From positions 124,001 through 188,000 of the forward strand of contig CAUYUJ010022059.1 in NCBI GenBank assembly GCA_963575745.1: a DNA stretch of 64,000 bases, in the 5' to 3' direction. Position numbers and translations under genes: made by a program. Shown piece after piece: positions 9,666 to 19,200 of this stretch (position 1 is its first letter; every line of letters begins with the position of its first letter). The DNA is from Prorocentrum cordatum (Eukaryota > Sar > Dinophyceae > Prorocentrales > Prorocentraceae). The notes beneath the pieces were generated by a model. That model ran no database searches, was not told the origin of the DNA, and worked only from the letters and a program-made list of their open reading frames with translations.

Positions 9666-11119
9666 TCACTATCATGCAGAACCGTGGTATCACTGTTCTT
9701 CCATCCGACCATTGGGTGGATACGTACGACAGGGTTACCCCACAGGCTTGGCACGCCAAACAGAATAACCATAACATGGCAATGTTTACAACGCAATTCT
9801 GCGACGCAGCATGCTATCGCAATTTTTGCGCCTTGATGCAGTCTCTTCCTTCTCAGCCATATCCATTCAGGCCGCCATTGCTGACTGCTGTCACGGACAA
9901 CCAGGCCTACACGCAGGCCAAAGAAATCATGGCAGCCCTCGATTTCAGAGAAAAGTTGACAAACGAATGGAAAAGAGACCTCAGCCTCACAACGTTGATG
10001 ACACAGACGGCAAACGAGATGGCTCATTGTGCGTGGATGGCGTCATGTGCCGAGGGCACATTGCCGGCACCACTGCCTGCCGAGACGGGCGACACCACTG
10101 AGCCGACTCCTGGAATGTCGACACGTACGCCAGCACCTGACCCTGGCGATCCTGACCAAACCCTTCCTGATAACGATCCATGGGTTATTGCATACAACGA
10201 CTTATTCCAGTACCTTATGCTGTTGATCAAAGAATACCCTGGGGCTTGGGCGTCTTGGCATTCTCTTGAGAAAGATGAACTCCTACATCCCAAGATCGTC
10301 AAAACTGTTGAAGATGCACATGCAGTTACTTGGGTTGTACTCGAGCAATCCTTACATCAGATCAAAGATTTGGATGGAGATGATAATGCGACCAAAGCAA
10401 GAATCATTGCAGAAGATAGCAGATTGTCTTCTCACCGCATCGGCCCAGCTGCCGAGAACGAGAAGAACATCGAGGCATGCAAAACATTCTTCAAGCAGAA
10501 TGCACTGGATCGAGTTGCTTTGGGTCATGACCCTGATGTTCCTACATCCGTATGGAAGGCAGCTGCTGACACAGCACAGCCAGCCCCACCAGGCCCATTG
10601 CCTGATCCACTGCAACCTGGACCGCAATCGATAAAAGCGTCGCAACCATCGACTCCAGAACCCAAAGCAGAACAACAACCAGCAGATCAGCTCCCAAAAG
10701 CTGAGGCGGTACCGATCCCTGATGACGGCACCGACCTTGAGGCCATGGAGCTGGAGGCAACTCCTGCCGAGGAGGAGCCTTCTCCACATGAGATGAATAT
10801 ATTGTCATGGCAGGACAGCTGTGAGCGTTCCATGCACGAGGATACCAGCAAGATCGGGATCTTCGACAACTCATGCACTATTCGCGAATGGAAGCTACAA
10901 GCAGGCGTCAAAGATGACCATCCATACATGTGCCCAATGTTGCGGGGCACGCGCGCGACCAATGGATTTGCCTGCATGGGAGACCAGGAGTGGTACGAGC
11001 AGCTACTGCATGATGATTGTGTGATTGCTCATGCGCCTGACATTGCACAATCTGGTTGTTTCCCAGAGTGGAAATGGATACCATTACCACATTACGACGA
11101 TGTACGTTATGGTCCTTAG
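9662..11119 (+). CDS. Copia tail protein, part 5 (unknown)
   Basis: The frame is open upstream to at least 9602 and reads sensibly there (WGAHPNFDHHTSD), so the TTG at 9662 is not a real start and the segment probably continued from part 4 before a one-base change. The protein has an N-terminal globular part (to about 10030) and a Pro/Ala/Glu-rich linker (about 10050-10180 and 10560-10800), with a further Cys/Trp-containing part at the end. I recognise no family. It ends at TAG 11117-11119, but the same frame reopens at 11120 (LIEEEWLGTNKY) and leads directly into the Tpt1-like segment. This therefore looks like one protein split by a single stop. Confidence 0.6.
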   Translation: MITIMQNRGITVLPSDHWVDTYDRVTPQAWHAKQNNHNMAMFTTQFCDAACYRNFCALMQSLPSQPYPFRPPLLTAVTDNQAYTQAKEIMAALDFREKLTNEWKRDLSLTTLMTQTANEMAHCAWMASCAEGTLPAPLPAETGDTTEPTPGMSTRTPAPDPGDPDQTLPDNDPWVIAYNDLFQYLMLLIKEYPGAWASWHSLEKDELLHPKIVKTVEDAHAVTWVVLEQSLHQIKDLDGDDNATKARIIAEDSRLSSHRIGPAAENEKNIEACKTFFKQNALDRVALGHDPDVPTSVWKAAADTAQPAPPGPLPDPLQPGPQSIKASQPSTPEPKAEQQPADQLPKAEAVPIPDDGTDLEAMELEATPAEEEPSPHEMNILSWQDSCERSMHEDTSKIGIFDNSCTIREWKLQAGVKDDHPYMCPMLRGTRATNGFACMGDQEWYEQLLHDDCVIAHAPDIAQSGCFPEWKWIPLPHYDDVRYGP

Positions 11120-11155
11120 CTAATTGAGGAAGAATGGCTGGGAACAAACAAATAC

Positions 11156-14128
11156 ATGAGCAAAGACATCACGACCATGTTACGCCATGAGATTCACTAC
11201 AAAAAGTTTTGGATCAACCAATTTCATGACAGACGTATTAATATCTGGGAGAAAACAACAAAGAATGATTGGAAGATCCCAAGCAATTGGGAATCATTTA
11301 AAGAAATGGTCGAATGGAAATTCCGAGATCGCAAAGACAAACACAATGGACCATCCATGGAAGCGGCAATGGCACATTTCAAGAAAGACGGTGAAAATGA
11401 AGGATGCACCGATTGGAACGACTACTATCCGATATTCATTATTCGTGCGTTCCAGAAGCATATTGACCCGCAGAAAAACATAATCGAGATATATGCCAAG
11501 CCGATCCCTGAAGGAGGTGACCCCGGTGCTTTTGACTGGAACAGCGTCATTGCTATTCGGTGCGTTGGTGGTCACCGTTGTGTCAACCCATCTTCCAAGC
11601 CATGGAATATGGGATGGGAGAGCCTACAGTGGACAGATGTCAAGTATCTCCATCATGGCACAGCATCCCGTGCCTGGAAGAACATATTGAAGACAGGGAT
11701 CATTCCTGGATATGTTGAACCACATTCCCAGAGAGACAGAAATTATAAACCATCGCAGCGATCTGAGGCATTCTTTAGTTCCAGCACATATTTGAACAAT
11801 GTTCACAAGAACCCACATACTTCAGTGGAATCGTACAAGTTCAACAACTACAAGAACGAGGTCGAGCTGGTGATTAACATGGAAATCGCCACAAATGCAG
11901 GTTGCAGATTTTGGTTGGGTGCTCAGGGCGCTATCATGACAGAGGACGTGGTTCCCGCTGCGGCAATTATTGCAATTCGCCGCCTCAAACCACACCACAT
12001 GCATGGCCAGCAGTTGTGGCCAGACGGCGACCCATGGGACTACCCGCCATTGGCAGCAAGAGAGCCATTGAGCAAGTACGAGATTTGCGCCTGCCTTCCT
12101 GGAGAACTCATCGACGACCCTCCTGGATTGGCGCCTATCGACCCCGACCACAACATGGAGCCTCCAAGGACGACGTCAGCATCAGCACCCTCGGCCAGGC
12201 CGGGGGGAACCCCTGCTGGCCGTACATCCGCAGAGGACGCCTTGGATGAGCAAATAGTACGCGCTATGATTCAGGAGACCAACCACAAAGCAGATGATAA
12301 AGAATGGTTAATCGCATTGTCACATTGTCGCGAAGCTCTTCGACCAATCACATCAAATATCATGCAAAAAGATTGGGATCGTCGTCCTGCATTTATCGAT
12401 GTTCGAATGGGCGACTTCATTGTCATTAAGAATTGGGGTTCTACCAAATGCTGTCACTACGACAACCACTGGCCCAAAGGCAATCACACTACCAAGATTG
12501 CCTTGTCCAAGGGACACATATATGGTCCAATCATCCATTTCGGCATCTTCGACAAATTCTTTGCGGTACAAGTACCTATTCTCAACTACGGTTTACGATG
12601 GGTAAAGATCAGGTATAATGACAAAAGCATGCCCCTCAAGGGCGTCGTATTTGCATTACCGATTCGTATCGAAGAACACGCCATCGATCCAACATGGATG
12701 GAGACTGCCCTGAAAGGCCCGACATCATGCAGCGAGGAGATACTACAGCACAAGGTTAGCGGCAGCTTACCATACCTTGGAATGCCTAGCATCCATCGGC
12801 CACGTATTCCGCGTACACCACCAAGAAGGCCCGCTCCACGGACACCTGATCCAGACGAGCTGGTGGCCACACCTGCCGAGGACAACGCTCAGACGGGCGA
12901 AATTCCTCGACAGGGTGCAGCATCATCGCATGATCCACTGATCACCGTAATCGTGGACATATCAAATATCGCTCTTACTGCCGATGAGAAAGCTGCGAAC
13001 GACAACATGAGAGCAGACCTCTCGGCAGACATCCAAGCAGAAGAGCAGATTGAGGCAAGCATCCTCGACAACATCATTGATCCGCCATCGAATTTCCTTG
13101 ACCATCCAGATTACGACCCCGACGAGGATTCAAGATGGATTAAACAGTCTGATGATTGCCGCTTGTATTGTTGGACATCGGCGTTATTGGTGGATTCGCC
13201 GATGATCAAGATGAAGCAGATCATCGAGCTACACAGTGGCGCAGACAGAATCGTAATGGACAAAATTCAGTCACATTTACAATTTGAAATTCGATTTGGA
13301 TCGAAAGCATGGAAGGCGGAGTCATACCAATTGAATTACAATCATACCCACAAGTGGGCACGTGACTTACCTAATTGTGGTGCAGATCATTTCTTCAAAA
13401 AGTTGGTACACTACCTCGACCCAGAGACTATCGAGGAGTCGACCACAGGCATCTTTCAATGGATTTCCAAAGTATACCAGAACATCTTGAAAGATATTAT
13501 TGCGGAGCTTCCAGATTTCGCCAAAGAGGCCATCCATGAGAACCGTCCTGCACTTCAGGCATTGCGTGACCTATTCAAAAATTGTACTGTGACATACGGT
13601 AATCCAGATTTTCCTGTATGGGAAGAGCTGGTGGAAACACCTGCTGCGCCTCGAGAGCAATGCGCTGAGCAGGATATTCCCCAGGACCCAGGCAGTGTTG
13701 CGTCTGCAGCTCCCGATCAGGAAACTATGGTACGTATCATAGCCGAGCAGACGGGACTCAAGCGCGAGGAGGGCGACAACGAGGCTACCTTGCAGGAGCA
13801 GGCTCGACGTCTTCGCGAGGAGAACGTATGCCATGGCGGTACTGAGGATACCGACAACATCAAGATAGAGTACAAAGGACTGCCAGGGGAAAGGTTGTCT
13901 CTGATCGAGATCGAGGGTTTAAGCAGATCGATCGCTTCCAGACCGAACACCGAGATCAATCGTGAGGTGATCAATCAGATCGGTCAGAGCCTCGCTCGCG
14001 GTCAGGACACCCGCTGGGGATCCCGCGATCACCTGACTTCGGCAGGGGCCCCCGAGACGATCTTTGCATCCCATACCGCTCTGTCAAAATTGCGGTCGAG
14101 ATCTGTCCCTCGGGATTGTCACAGGTGA
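11156..14128 (+). CDS. Copia tail protein with Tpt1/KptA-like RNA 2'-phosphotransferase domain
   Basis: Residues about 1-285 match the Tpt1/KptA family, which uses NAD+ to remove a 2'-phosphate from RNA splice junctions, giving ADP-ribose cyclic phosphate. The N-lobe signature is MSKDITTMLRHE (R10, H11 of the catalytic tetrad). The ADP-ribosyltransferase lobe shows AIRCVGGHR (R135), YLHHGTASRAW (HGT from H167), a Ser-rich strand EAFFSSSTY replacing the usual HVHLS, and GCRFWLGAQG...TEDVVP (R251). Which Arg supplies the fourth tetrad position is unclear. Roughly 700 further residues include a Pro-rich linker, a second globular part and a C-terminal acidic helical region, none of which I recognise. 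The start at ATG 11156 is convenient, but the frame is open from 11120. The domain assignment rests on ordered motifs; catalytic activity is inference. Confidence 0.72.
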   Translation: MSKDITTMLRHEIHYKKFWINQFHDRRINIWEKTTKNDWKIPSNWESFKEMVEWKFRDRKDKHNGPSMEAAMAHFKKDGENEGCTDWNDYYPIFIIRAFQKHIDPQKNIIEIYAKPIPEGGDPGAFDWNSVIAIRCVGGHRCVNPSSKPWNMGWESLQWTDVKYLHHGTASRAWKNILKTGIIPGYVEPHSQRDRNYKPSQRSEAFFSSSTYLNNVHKNPHTSVESYKFNNYKNEVELVINMEIATNAGCRFWLGAQGAIMTEDVVPAAAIIAIRRLKPHHMHGQQLWPDGDPWDYPPLAAREPLSKYEICACLPGELIDDPPGLAPIDPDHNMEPPRTTSASAPSARPGGTPAGRTSAEDALDEQIVRAMIQETNHKADDKEWLIALSHCREALRPITSNIMQKDWDRRPAFIDVRMGDFIVIKNWGSTKCCHYDNHWPKGNHTTKIALSKGHIYGPIIHFGIFDKFFAVQVPILNYGLRWVKIRYNDKSMPLKGVVFALPIRIEEHAIDPTWMETALKGPTSCSEEILQHKVSGSLPYLGMPSIHRPRIPRTPPRRPAPRTPDPDELVATPAEDNAQTGEIPRQGAASSHDPLITVIVDISNIALTADEKAANDNMRADLSADIQAEEQIEASILDNIIDPPSNFLDHPDYDPDEDSRWIKQSDDCRLYCWTSALLVDSPMIKMKQIIELHSGADRIVMDKIQSHLQFEIRFGSKAWKAESYQLNYNHTHKWARDLPNCGADHFFKKLVHYLDPETIEESTTGIFQWISKVYQNILKDIIAELPDFAKEAIHENRPALQALRDLFKNCTVTYGNPDFPVWEELVETPAAPREQCAEQDIPQDPGSVASAAPDQETMVRIIAEQTGLKREEGDNEATLQEQARRLREENVCHGGTEDTDNIKIEYKGLPGERLSLIEIEGLSRSIASRPNTEINREVINQIGQSLARGQDTRWGSRDHLTSAGAPETIFASHTALSKLRSRSVPRDCHR

Positions 14129-15242
14129 CGGCACACTTTGTGATATCTGTTGGCAATACACTGTGGCCGTAGGCGCCACAGGTAAGAGCACCGCCACACA
14201 GAGCGATCTCGCGTACCTGCAGAAGTTGACGAACTGGATCAAGACGACGTTGTCTGAGGACCAGGTCGCGAGATACATGAAGGATGGCGCGCGCGTCATT
14301 ATGACGGGTGCGCGATCGCACATAGGCACAGAGAAAGATCAGTTGCGGAGATTGGCCAATGCATCCAAAAAGAGGTATCAGAAGTGGGTCGAGGCCGGTA
14401 GCCCGCCTGCACACGAGTGCAGATTAATGGGCGAATCCGAGGACGACCGACCTCTGTACTACCCATTCGCCAATCTCATACAACGCTTTCTCAACGACCT
14501 CAAGTTCCATCATCAGATGACAGGTGCCCGCGTGAATGTCGGCAAGAAGCCCTGGACCGTCGAGGACATGCGCGACGCGTGGGACATCCTTGACGTCAGC
14601 ATTAGGACAGGACAGGCTGGTCGGAGAAAGTGGTGGCTGAACGAGGGACGCATTGACAGGCAGACGCGGCAGGCGCACGGACTGGTTACGGTTTCTCTCC
14701 CTCGAAGGGACGGAACCCGCGAACAGTTCACCCAGCGCAAGCTTGCCGCGATTGCCAACGAACTGATAGGCTCCCTCGATCCGTCACACACCGACCAGAG
14801 GGGGGTTAGTACAGGGATGAGAACCGATCCCGATACACAATCCCAACAGTCCGATGATGCCATGGAGCCGCGGCCGCCGTCGCGCCCGCCGCCGCGCCCT
14901 GCTCCTGGCGACGCTGCTGCGTCCAGCGCCTCAGGCGCGGAGGACTACGCGCCCGCGATGCCGCGCGCCAAGAGAGCACGTACATCTGATTACGCTGCTT
15001 ACTGGCGCCACGACCTCGAGGACAGCTACTGGGGTCTTCGATACTGGAGCTACTACATCAAATGTTGGATCTACATTGCGATCAACAACGACGAGTATGT
15101 GTACATCCAGGATATCACGTACAACGATTGGTTCCGCAACTGGATCCCGAGGACAACTTGGGAAACGTTTACGACAAGCTACGTGACGCACAACGGCCAG
15201 AGGGTGTGGGACCGCAGGTTCTACAAGGACGGCGACGCGTAG
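14064..15242 (+). CDS. Copia tail C-terminal protein with CxxC...CxxC zinc ribbon
   Basis: Overlaps the end of the previous frame by 65 bases in another frame. The sequence sense switches near the overlap, so this was probably the C-terminus of the same polyprotein. The TTG at 14064 is only the first permissive codon. Near the N-terminus two CxxC pairs (LCQNCGRD and LCDICWQY) about 15 residues apart suggest a zinc ribbon. A helical middle follows (WIKTTLSEDQVARYMKDGAR, then KKRYQKWVEAG), then a Pro-rich linker with a basic nuclear-localisation-like patch (PRAKRARTSDY), and a Trp/Tyr-rich end. I recognise no family. It ends at TAG 15240-15242, about 760 bases before the probable LTR, so it is the last coding part of the element. 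Confidence 0.6.
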   Translation: MHPIPLCQNCGRDLSLGIVTGDGTLCDICWQYTVAVGATGKSTATQSDLAYLQKLTNWIKTTLSEDQVARYMKDGARVIMTGARSHIGTEKDQLRRLANASKKRYQKWVEAGSPPAHECRLMGESEDDRPLYYPFANLIQRFLNDLKFHHQMTGARVNVGKKPWTVEDMRDAWDILDVSIRTGQAGRRKWWLNEGRIDRQTRQAHGLVTVSLPRRDGTREQFTQRKLAAIANELIGSLDPSHTDQRGVSTGMRTDPDTQSQQSDDAMEPRPPSRPPPRPAPGDAAASSASGAEDYAPAMPRAKRARTSDYAAYWRHDLEDSYWGLRYWSYYIKCWIYIAINNDEYVYIQDITYNDWFRNWIPRTTWETFTTSYVTHNGQRVWDRRFYKDGDA

Positions 15243-15459
15243 TGAGTCGGCCGCAAGGCCCACTGCTCAAGAGCAGAACTTCCTTTCATCAAAGTTCGCC
15301 TTGAGCGGTGGGTAATATATTCTTTTAGGCCACTTCAATCATTCCAACAAGTGGCCGTACACACATATATATATATATATATCTTTTGCGATCACCGAGG
15401 CAGTCTCCTTAGGAGCAACGCCAACGGGAGTCGCCAAACAGGCTTTTATACATCCTTTT

Positions 15460-15614
15460 TCGTGTTCATCAACACGACATTTTGTCTGGCCAGACACTTG
15501 CTTTACACAGATTTGCGTTTCTTTTCAGGATCGTGTTCGTCAACGCGATCTTAGCATACATTTGTTTTTAGGCAGACTTGTGTTTCATTTCAAGATTGTG
15601 TTCGTCAACGCGAT
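15460..15614 (+). repeat. Three hairpin repeats with 65-71 bp spacing
   Basis: Near-palindromes recur at 15460-15477 (TCGTGTTCATCAACACGA), 15529-15550 (GATCGTGTTCGTCAACGCGAT plus C) and 15594-15614. Each folds to an 8-9 bp stem with a CATC or CGTC tetraloop. Flanking bases (TTTCAGGAT / TTTCAAGAT) are also repeated, so the three arose by tandem duplication of about 68 bp. Stem mismatches keep pairing through G-U, which hints at RNA-level constraint. Confidence 0.65.
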
Positions 15615-15675
15615 ATTAGCATGCATATTTTACCATTTTGAACAATATTGCGTCGAGAATAATCTGCTGGCTGGT

Positions 15676-15721
15676 GGCAACACCTGCCTCGCAAATCTTG
15701 CGAGGCAGATTGCATGTTGCC
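15676..15721 (+). promoter_or_regulatory. Strong RNA/DNA hairpin in element 3' region
   Basis: A nine-base stem GCCTCGCAA / TTGCGAGGC with an ATC loop (15686-15706) is enclosed by a second outer pairing GGCAAC / GTTGCC. It could act in RNA packaging, 3' end formation or stability; the role is not shown by sequence. Confidence 0.5.
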
Positions 15722-15980
15722 TTAATGCTCAGATCTTCTTTCTCCGCCTACCCTTGTCTCATTCTTCTCCTCCCTCGAGTGCCGAAGCGTTTTTGGGGGG
15801 CGCACCGAGGGGGCGCCAACGTGCGCCTGGAGAAGAAAGGGGGACTTAGGGTATCTCTTCTTACCTCACTTTGCAGCTGTGGCTTCGCTGATTTAAGCCC
15901 AGCTGCCTTCTGACTTAAGGACTAAAGGAGTTCAGAGGTTACGGATTCCTTTCCTCTGTTCCCGAGTCCTGCCTCAACGG

Positions 15981-16000
15981 GCGGGATTCGGGACGGGGGG
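15981..16000 (+). promoter_or_regulatory. Polypurine tract next to 3' LTR
   Basis: A purine-rich run ending in GGGACGGGGGG lies immediately before TGTGAATGG. That is the expected place and form of the plus-strand primer of an LTR element. Confidence 0.55.
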
Positions 16001-16196
16001 TGTGAATGGAACCCGTGTAATACCCTCATATATACTTTTTATCCTTACCGCTCCCGCACCTGGCCGTTTGGGCTCAGGTACTGAGTTGGAGCGATCGTAC
16101 CTTGATCGCGTGGGAGGGAAAGATATCCATCTATCCCTCCATCTCTCTACCAACGGATCAGGGGTTCTGTACCCTTGTACTTCAACCCCATACACA
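16001..16196 (+). repeat. Probable 3' LTR of the giant copia (196 bp)
   Basis: Starts TGTG directly behind the polypurine tract and ends CACA, giving the short terminal inverted repeat usual for LTRs. It holds a TATA-like CATATATAC at about 16027. No second copy is in the window to confirm it, since the 5' LTR lies outside. The length is short but acceptable for dinoflagellate copia. Confidence 0.5.
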
Positions 16197-16198
16197 GG

Positions 16199-16246
<48 letters not shown>

Positions 16247-16247
16247 G
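16197..16247 (+). repeat. (TG)n followed by a poly-G run
   Basis: About 15 TG dinucleotides pass into about 18 consecutive G. It lies exactly between the probable LTR end and the first unit of the minisatellite. Confidence 0.9.
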
Positions 16248-19200
16248 GTCGATTTGCATGCGAAAAAATGAGTTCGGTGGCCCCAAGAACAGAGCGCAGA
16301 GGCCTGGGGGTGTCGGGGCCAGGTGGGGGGTGTTGGTCGATGTTGGGCGACAAATCGTGGGGTCGGAGGTCCCAAGAACAGAGCCCAGAGGCCTGGGGGT
16401 GTCGGGGCCAGGTGGGGAGCGCCGGTGGATTTGCTGGCGAAAAAGTGGGCTCGGGGGCCCCAAGAACAGACAGAGCCAAGAAGCCCCGGGGAGTCTGGGC
16501 CAGGGGGGAGGTGTTGGTCGATGTTGGGCGACAAATCGTGGGGTCGGGGGTCCCAAGAACAGAGCCCAGAGGCCTGGGGGTGTCGGGGCCAGTTGGGGAG
16601 TGTTGGTCGATTTGTTGGCGAAAAAAGCGGGCTCGGGGGTCCAAGAACAGAGCCCAGAGGCTTGGGGTGTCGGGGCCAGGCGGGGGGTGTTGGTCGATGT
16701 TGGGCGACAAATCGCGTGGTCGGGGGTCCCAAGAAGAGAGCCCAGAGGCTTGGGGGTGTCGGAGCCAGGTGGGGGGTGCGGGTCGATGTGTTGGCGAAAA
16801 CAAGGTGCTCGGGGGGCTCTAAGAACAGGGCCCAGAGGCTTGGGGGTGTCGGGGCCAGGCGGGGGGCGTTGGGTCGATTTGTTGGCGAAAAAAGTGGGGT
16901 CGGGGGCCCCGAGAACAGAGCGCAGAAGCCTGGGGGTGTCGGGGCGAGGTGGGGGGTGCTGGGCGTGTCGGGGCCAGGTGGGGTGCGTGGGTCGATTTGT
17001 TGGAGACAAAAGTGGGCTCGGGGGCCCCAAGAACAGAGCCCAGAGGCCCCGGAGTGTCTGGGCCAGGCGGGGGGTGTTGGTCGATGTTGGGCGAGAAATC
17101 GTGGGGTCGGAGGTCCCAAGAACAGAGCCCAGAGGCCTGGGGGTGTCGGGGCCAGGTGGGGTGTGTGTGGGTCGATTTGTTGGAGGAAAAAGTGAGCTCG
17201 GGGGTCCCAAGAACAAAGCCCCGAGGCTTGGGGGTGTCGGGGCCAGTTGGGGGGGGTGTTGGTCGATGTTGGGCGACAAATCGTGGGGTCGGGGGCCCCA
17301 AGAACAGAGCCCATAGGCCTGGGGATGTCGGGGCCAGGTGGGGGGCGTGGGTCGATTTGTCGGCGAAAAAAGTGGGCTCGGGAGCTCCAAGAACAGAGCC
17401 CAGAGGCTTGGTGTGGGGTGTTGGTCGATGTTGGGCGACAAATCGCGGGGTCGGAGGTCCCAAGAACAGAGCCCAGAGGCCTGGGGGTGTCGGGGCATGG
17501 CGGGGGCGAGCGTCGATTTGTTGGTGAAAAAATCTGCTCGGGGGCGCCAAGGACAGAGCCCAGAGGCTTGTGGGTGTCGGGGCCAGGCGGGGGGTGTTGG
17601 TCGATGTTGGGCGACAAATCATAGGGTCGGGGGGGTCAAGAACAGAGCCTAGAGGCCTGGTGGTGTTGGGGCCAGGTTTGGGGAGGGGGGCGTGGATCGA
17701 TTTGCTGGCGAAAAAAGTGGGCTCGGGAGCTCCAAGAACAGAGCCCAGAGGCCGGGGGGTGTCGGGGCCAGGCGGGGAGGTGCCGGTCGACGTTGGGCGA
17801 CAAATCGCGGGGTCGGAGGTCCCAAGAACGGAGCCAGCCCAGAGGCCTCGGGGTGTCGGGGCCTGGTGGGGTGCGTGGGCCGATTTGTTGGCGAGAAAAG
17901 TTGGTTCGGGGGCTTCAAGAACAGAGCCCAGAGGCTTGGGGGTGTCGGGGCCAGGTGGGTGGTGAGAGGGGGGGGTGTCGGTCGATGTTGGGCGACAAAT
18001 CGTGGGGTCGGGGGTCCCAAGAACAGAGCCCATAGGCCTGGGGGTGTCGGAGCCAGGTGGGCGGTGTGGGTCGACTTGTCGGGGAAAAGCAAAAGGGCTC
18101 GGGGGCGCCAAGAACAAAGCCCAGAGGCCTGGGGGTGTCGCGGCCACTTGGGGGGGGTGTTGGTCGATGTTGGGCGACAAATCGTGGGGTCGGGGGTCCC
18201 GAGGACAGAGTTCAGAAGCCTGGGGGCGTCGGGGCCAGGTGGGGGGGTGTTGGTGGATGTTGGGCGACAAATCGCGGGGTCGGGGGTCCCAAGAACAGAG
18301 CCCAGAGGCCTGGGGGTGTCGAGGCCAGGCGGGTGGTGTTGGTCGATGTTGGGCGACAAATCGCGGGGTCGGGGGTCCCGAGAACAGAGCCCAGAGGCCT
18401 GGGGGTGCCGGGGCCAGGTGGAGGATGTGGGTCGATTTGTTTGGGGGTGTCGGGGCCAGGTGGGGGGTGTTGGGTCGATTTGTCGGCGAAAAAGTGGGCT
18501 CGGGGGGCCCAAGAACAGAGCCCAGAACCTTGGGAATGTCGGTGCCAGGTGGGGGGTGTTGGTCGATGTTGGGCGACAAATCGTGGGGTCGGAGGTCCCA
18601 AGAACAGAGCCCAGAGGCCTGGGCGTGTCGGGGCCAGGTGGGGTGCGTGGTAGATTTTTTAGAAAAAAAAGTAAGCTCGGGTGCCCCAAGAACAGAGCCC
18701 AGAGGCCCTGAAGTGTCTGGGCCAGGTGGGTGGTGTTGGTCGATGTTGGGCGACAAATCGCGGGGTCGGAGGTCCCGGGCACAGAGCCCAGAGGCCTGGG
18801 GGTGTCGGGGCCAGGTGGGTGGTGTGGGTCGATTTGTTCGGGTAAAAAGTGAACTCGGGGGTCCGCCCAGAGGGTTGGGAGTGTCGGGGCCAGGTGGGGG
18901 GTGTTGGTCGATGTTGGGCGACAAATCGTGGGGTCGGGGGCCCCAAGAACAGAGCCTAGATTGGCCTGGGGGTGTCGGGGCCAGGTGGGTGGTGTGGGTT
19001 GATTTGTCAGCGAAAAAAGTGGGCTCGGGACCCCAAGAACAGAGCCCAGAGGCTTGGGGGTGTCGGGGCCAGGTGGGGGGTGTTGGTCGATGTTGGGCGA
19101 CAAATCGTGGGGTCGGGGGTCCCAAGAACAGAGCCTAGAGGCCTGGGGGTGTCGGGGCCAGGTGGGGAGCGCCGGTGGATTTGTCGGCGGAAAAAGTGGG

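Larger units (their letters stand above)
15243..15980 (+). other. 3' untranslated region of the giant copia, AT-richer and hairpin-bearing
   Basis: No supported ORF. It contains a (TA)n tract at about 15364-15381, three hairpin-forming repeats (15460-15614), a strong hairpin at 15676-15721, and pyrimidine-rich sequence around 15730-15780. Base composition is clearly lower in GC than the surrounding satellite DNA. Confidence 0.6.
1..16196 (+). mobile_element. Giant Ty1/copia-type LTR retrotransposon, 5' end outside window
   Basis: One coding direction runs from the left edge to 15242 in the order gag, protease, integrase, reverse transcriptase, RNase H, which is the copia (not gypsy) order. 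It is followed by about 8 kb of extra coding sequence, a non-coding stretch, a G-rich polypurine tract and a probable LTR. No 5' LTR or primer-binding site is in the window because the frame is already open at base 1. Interruptions seen are TGA at 3922-3924, a frame change near 4005, TAA at 5604-5606, TAG at 6618-6620, a frame change near 9600-9640, TAG at 11117-11119 and a frame change near 14064-14128. All three stop codons occur, so a reassigned code does not explain them. Few lesions over 15 kb suggest a young, recently inactivated copy or assembly indels. Confidence 0.8.
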
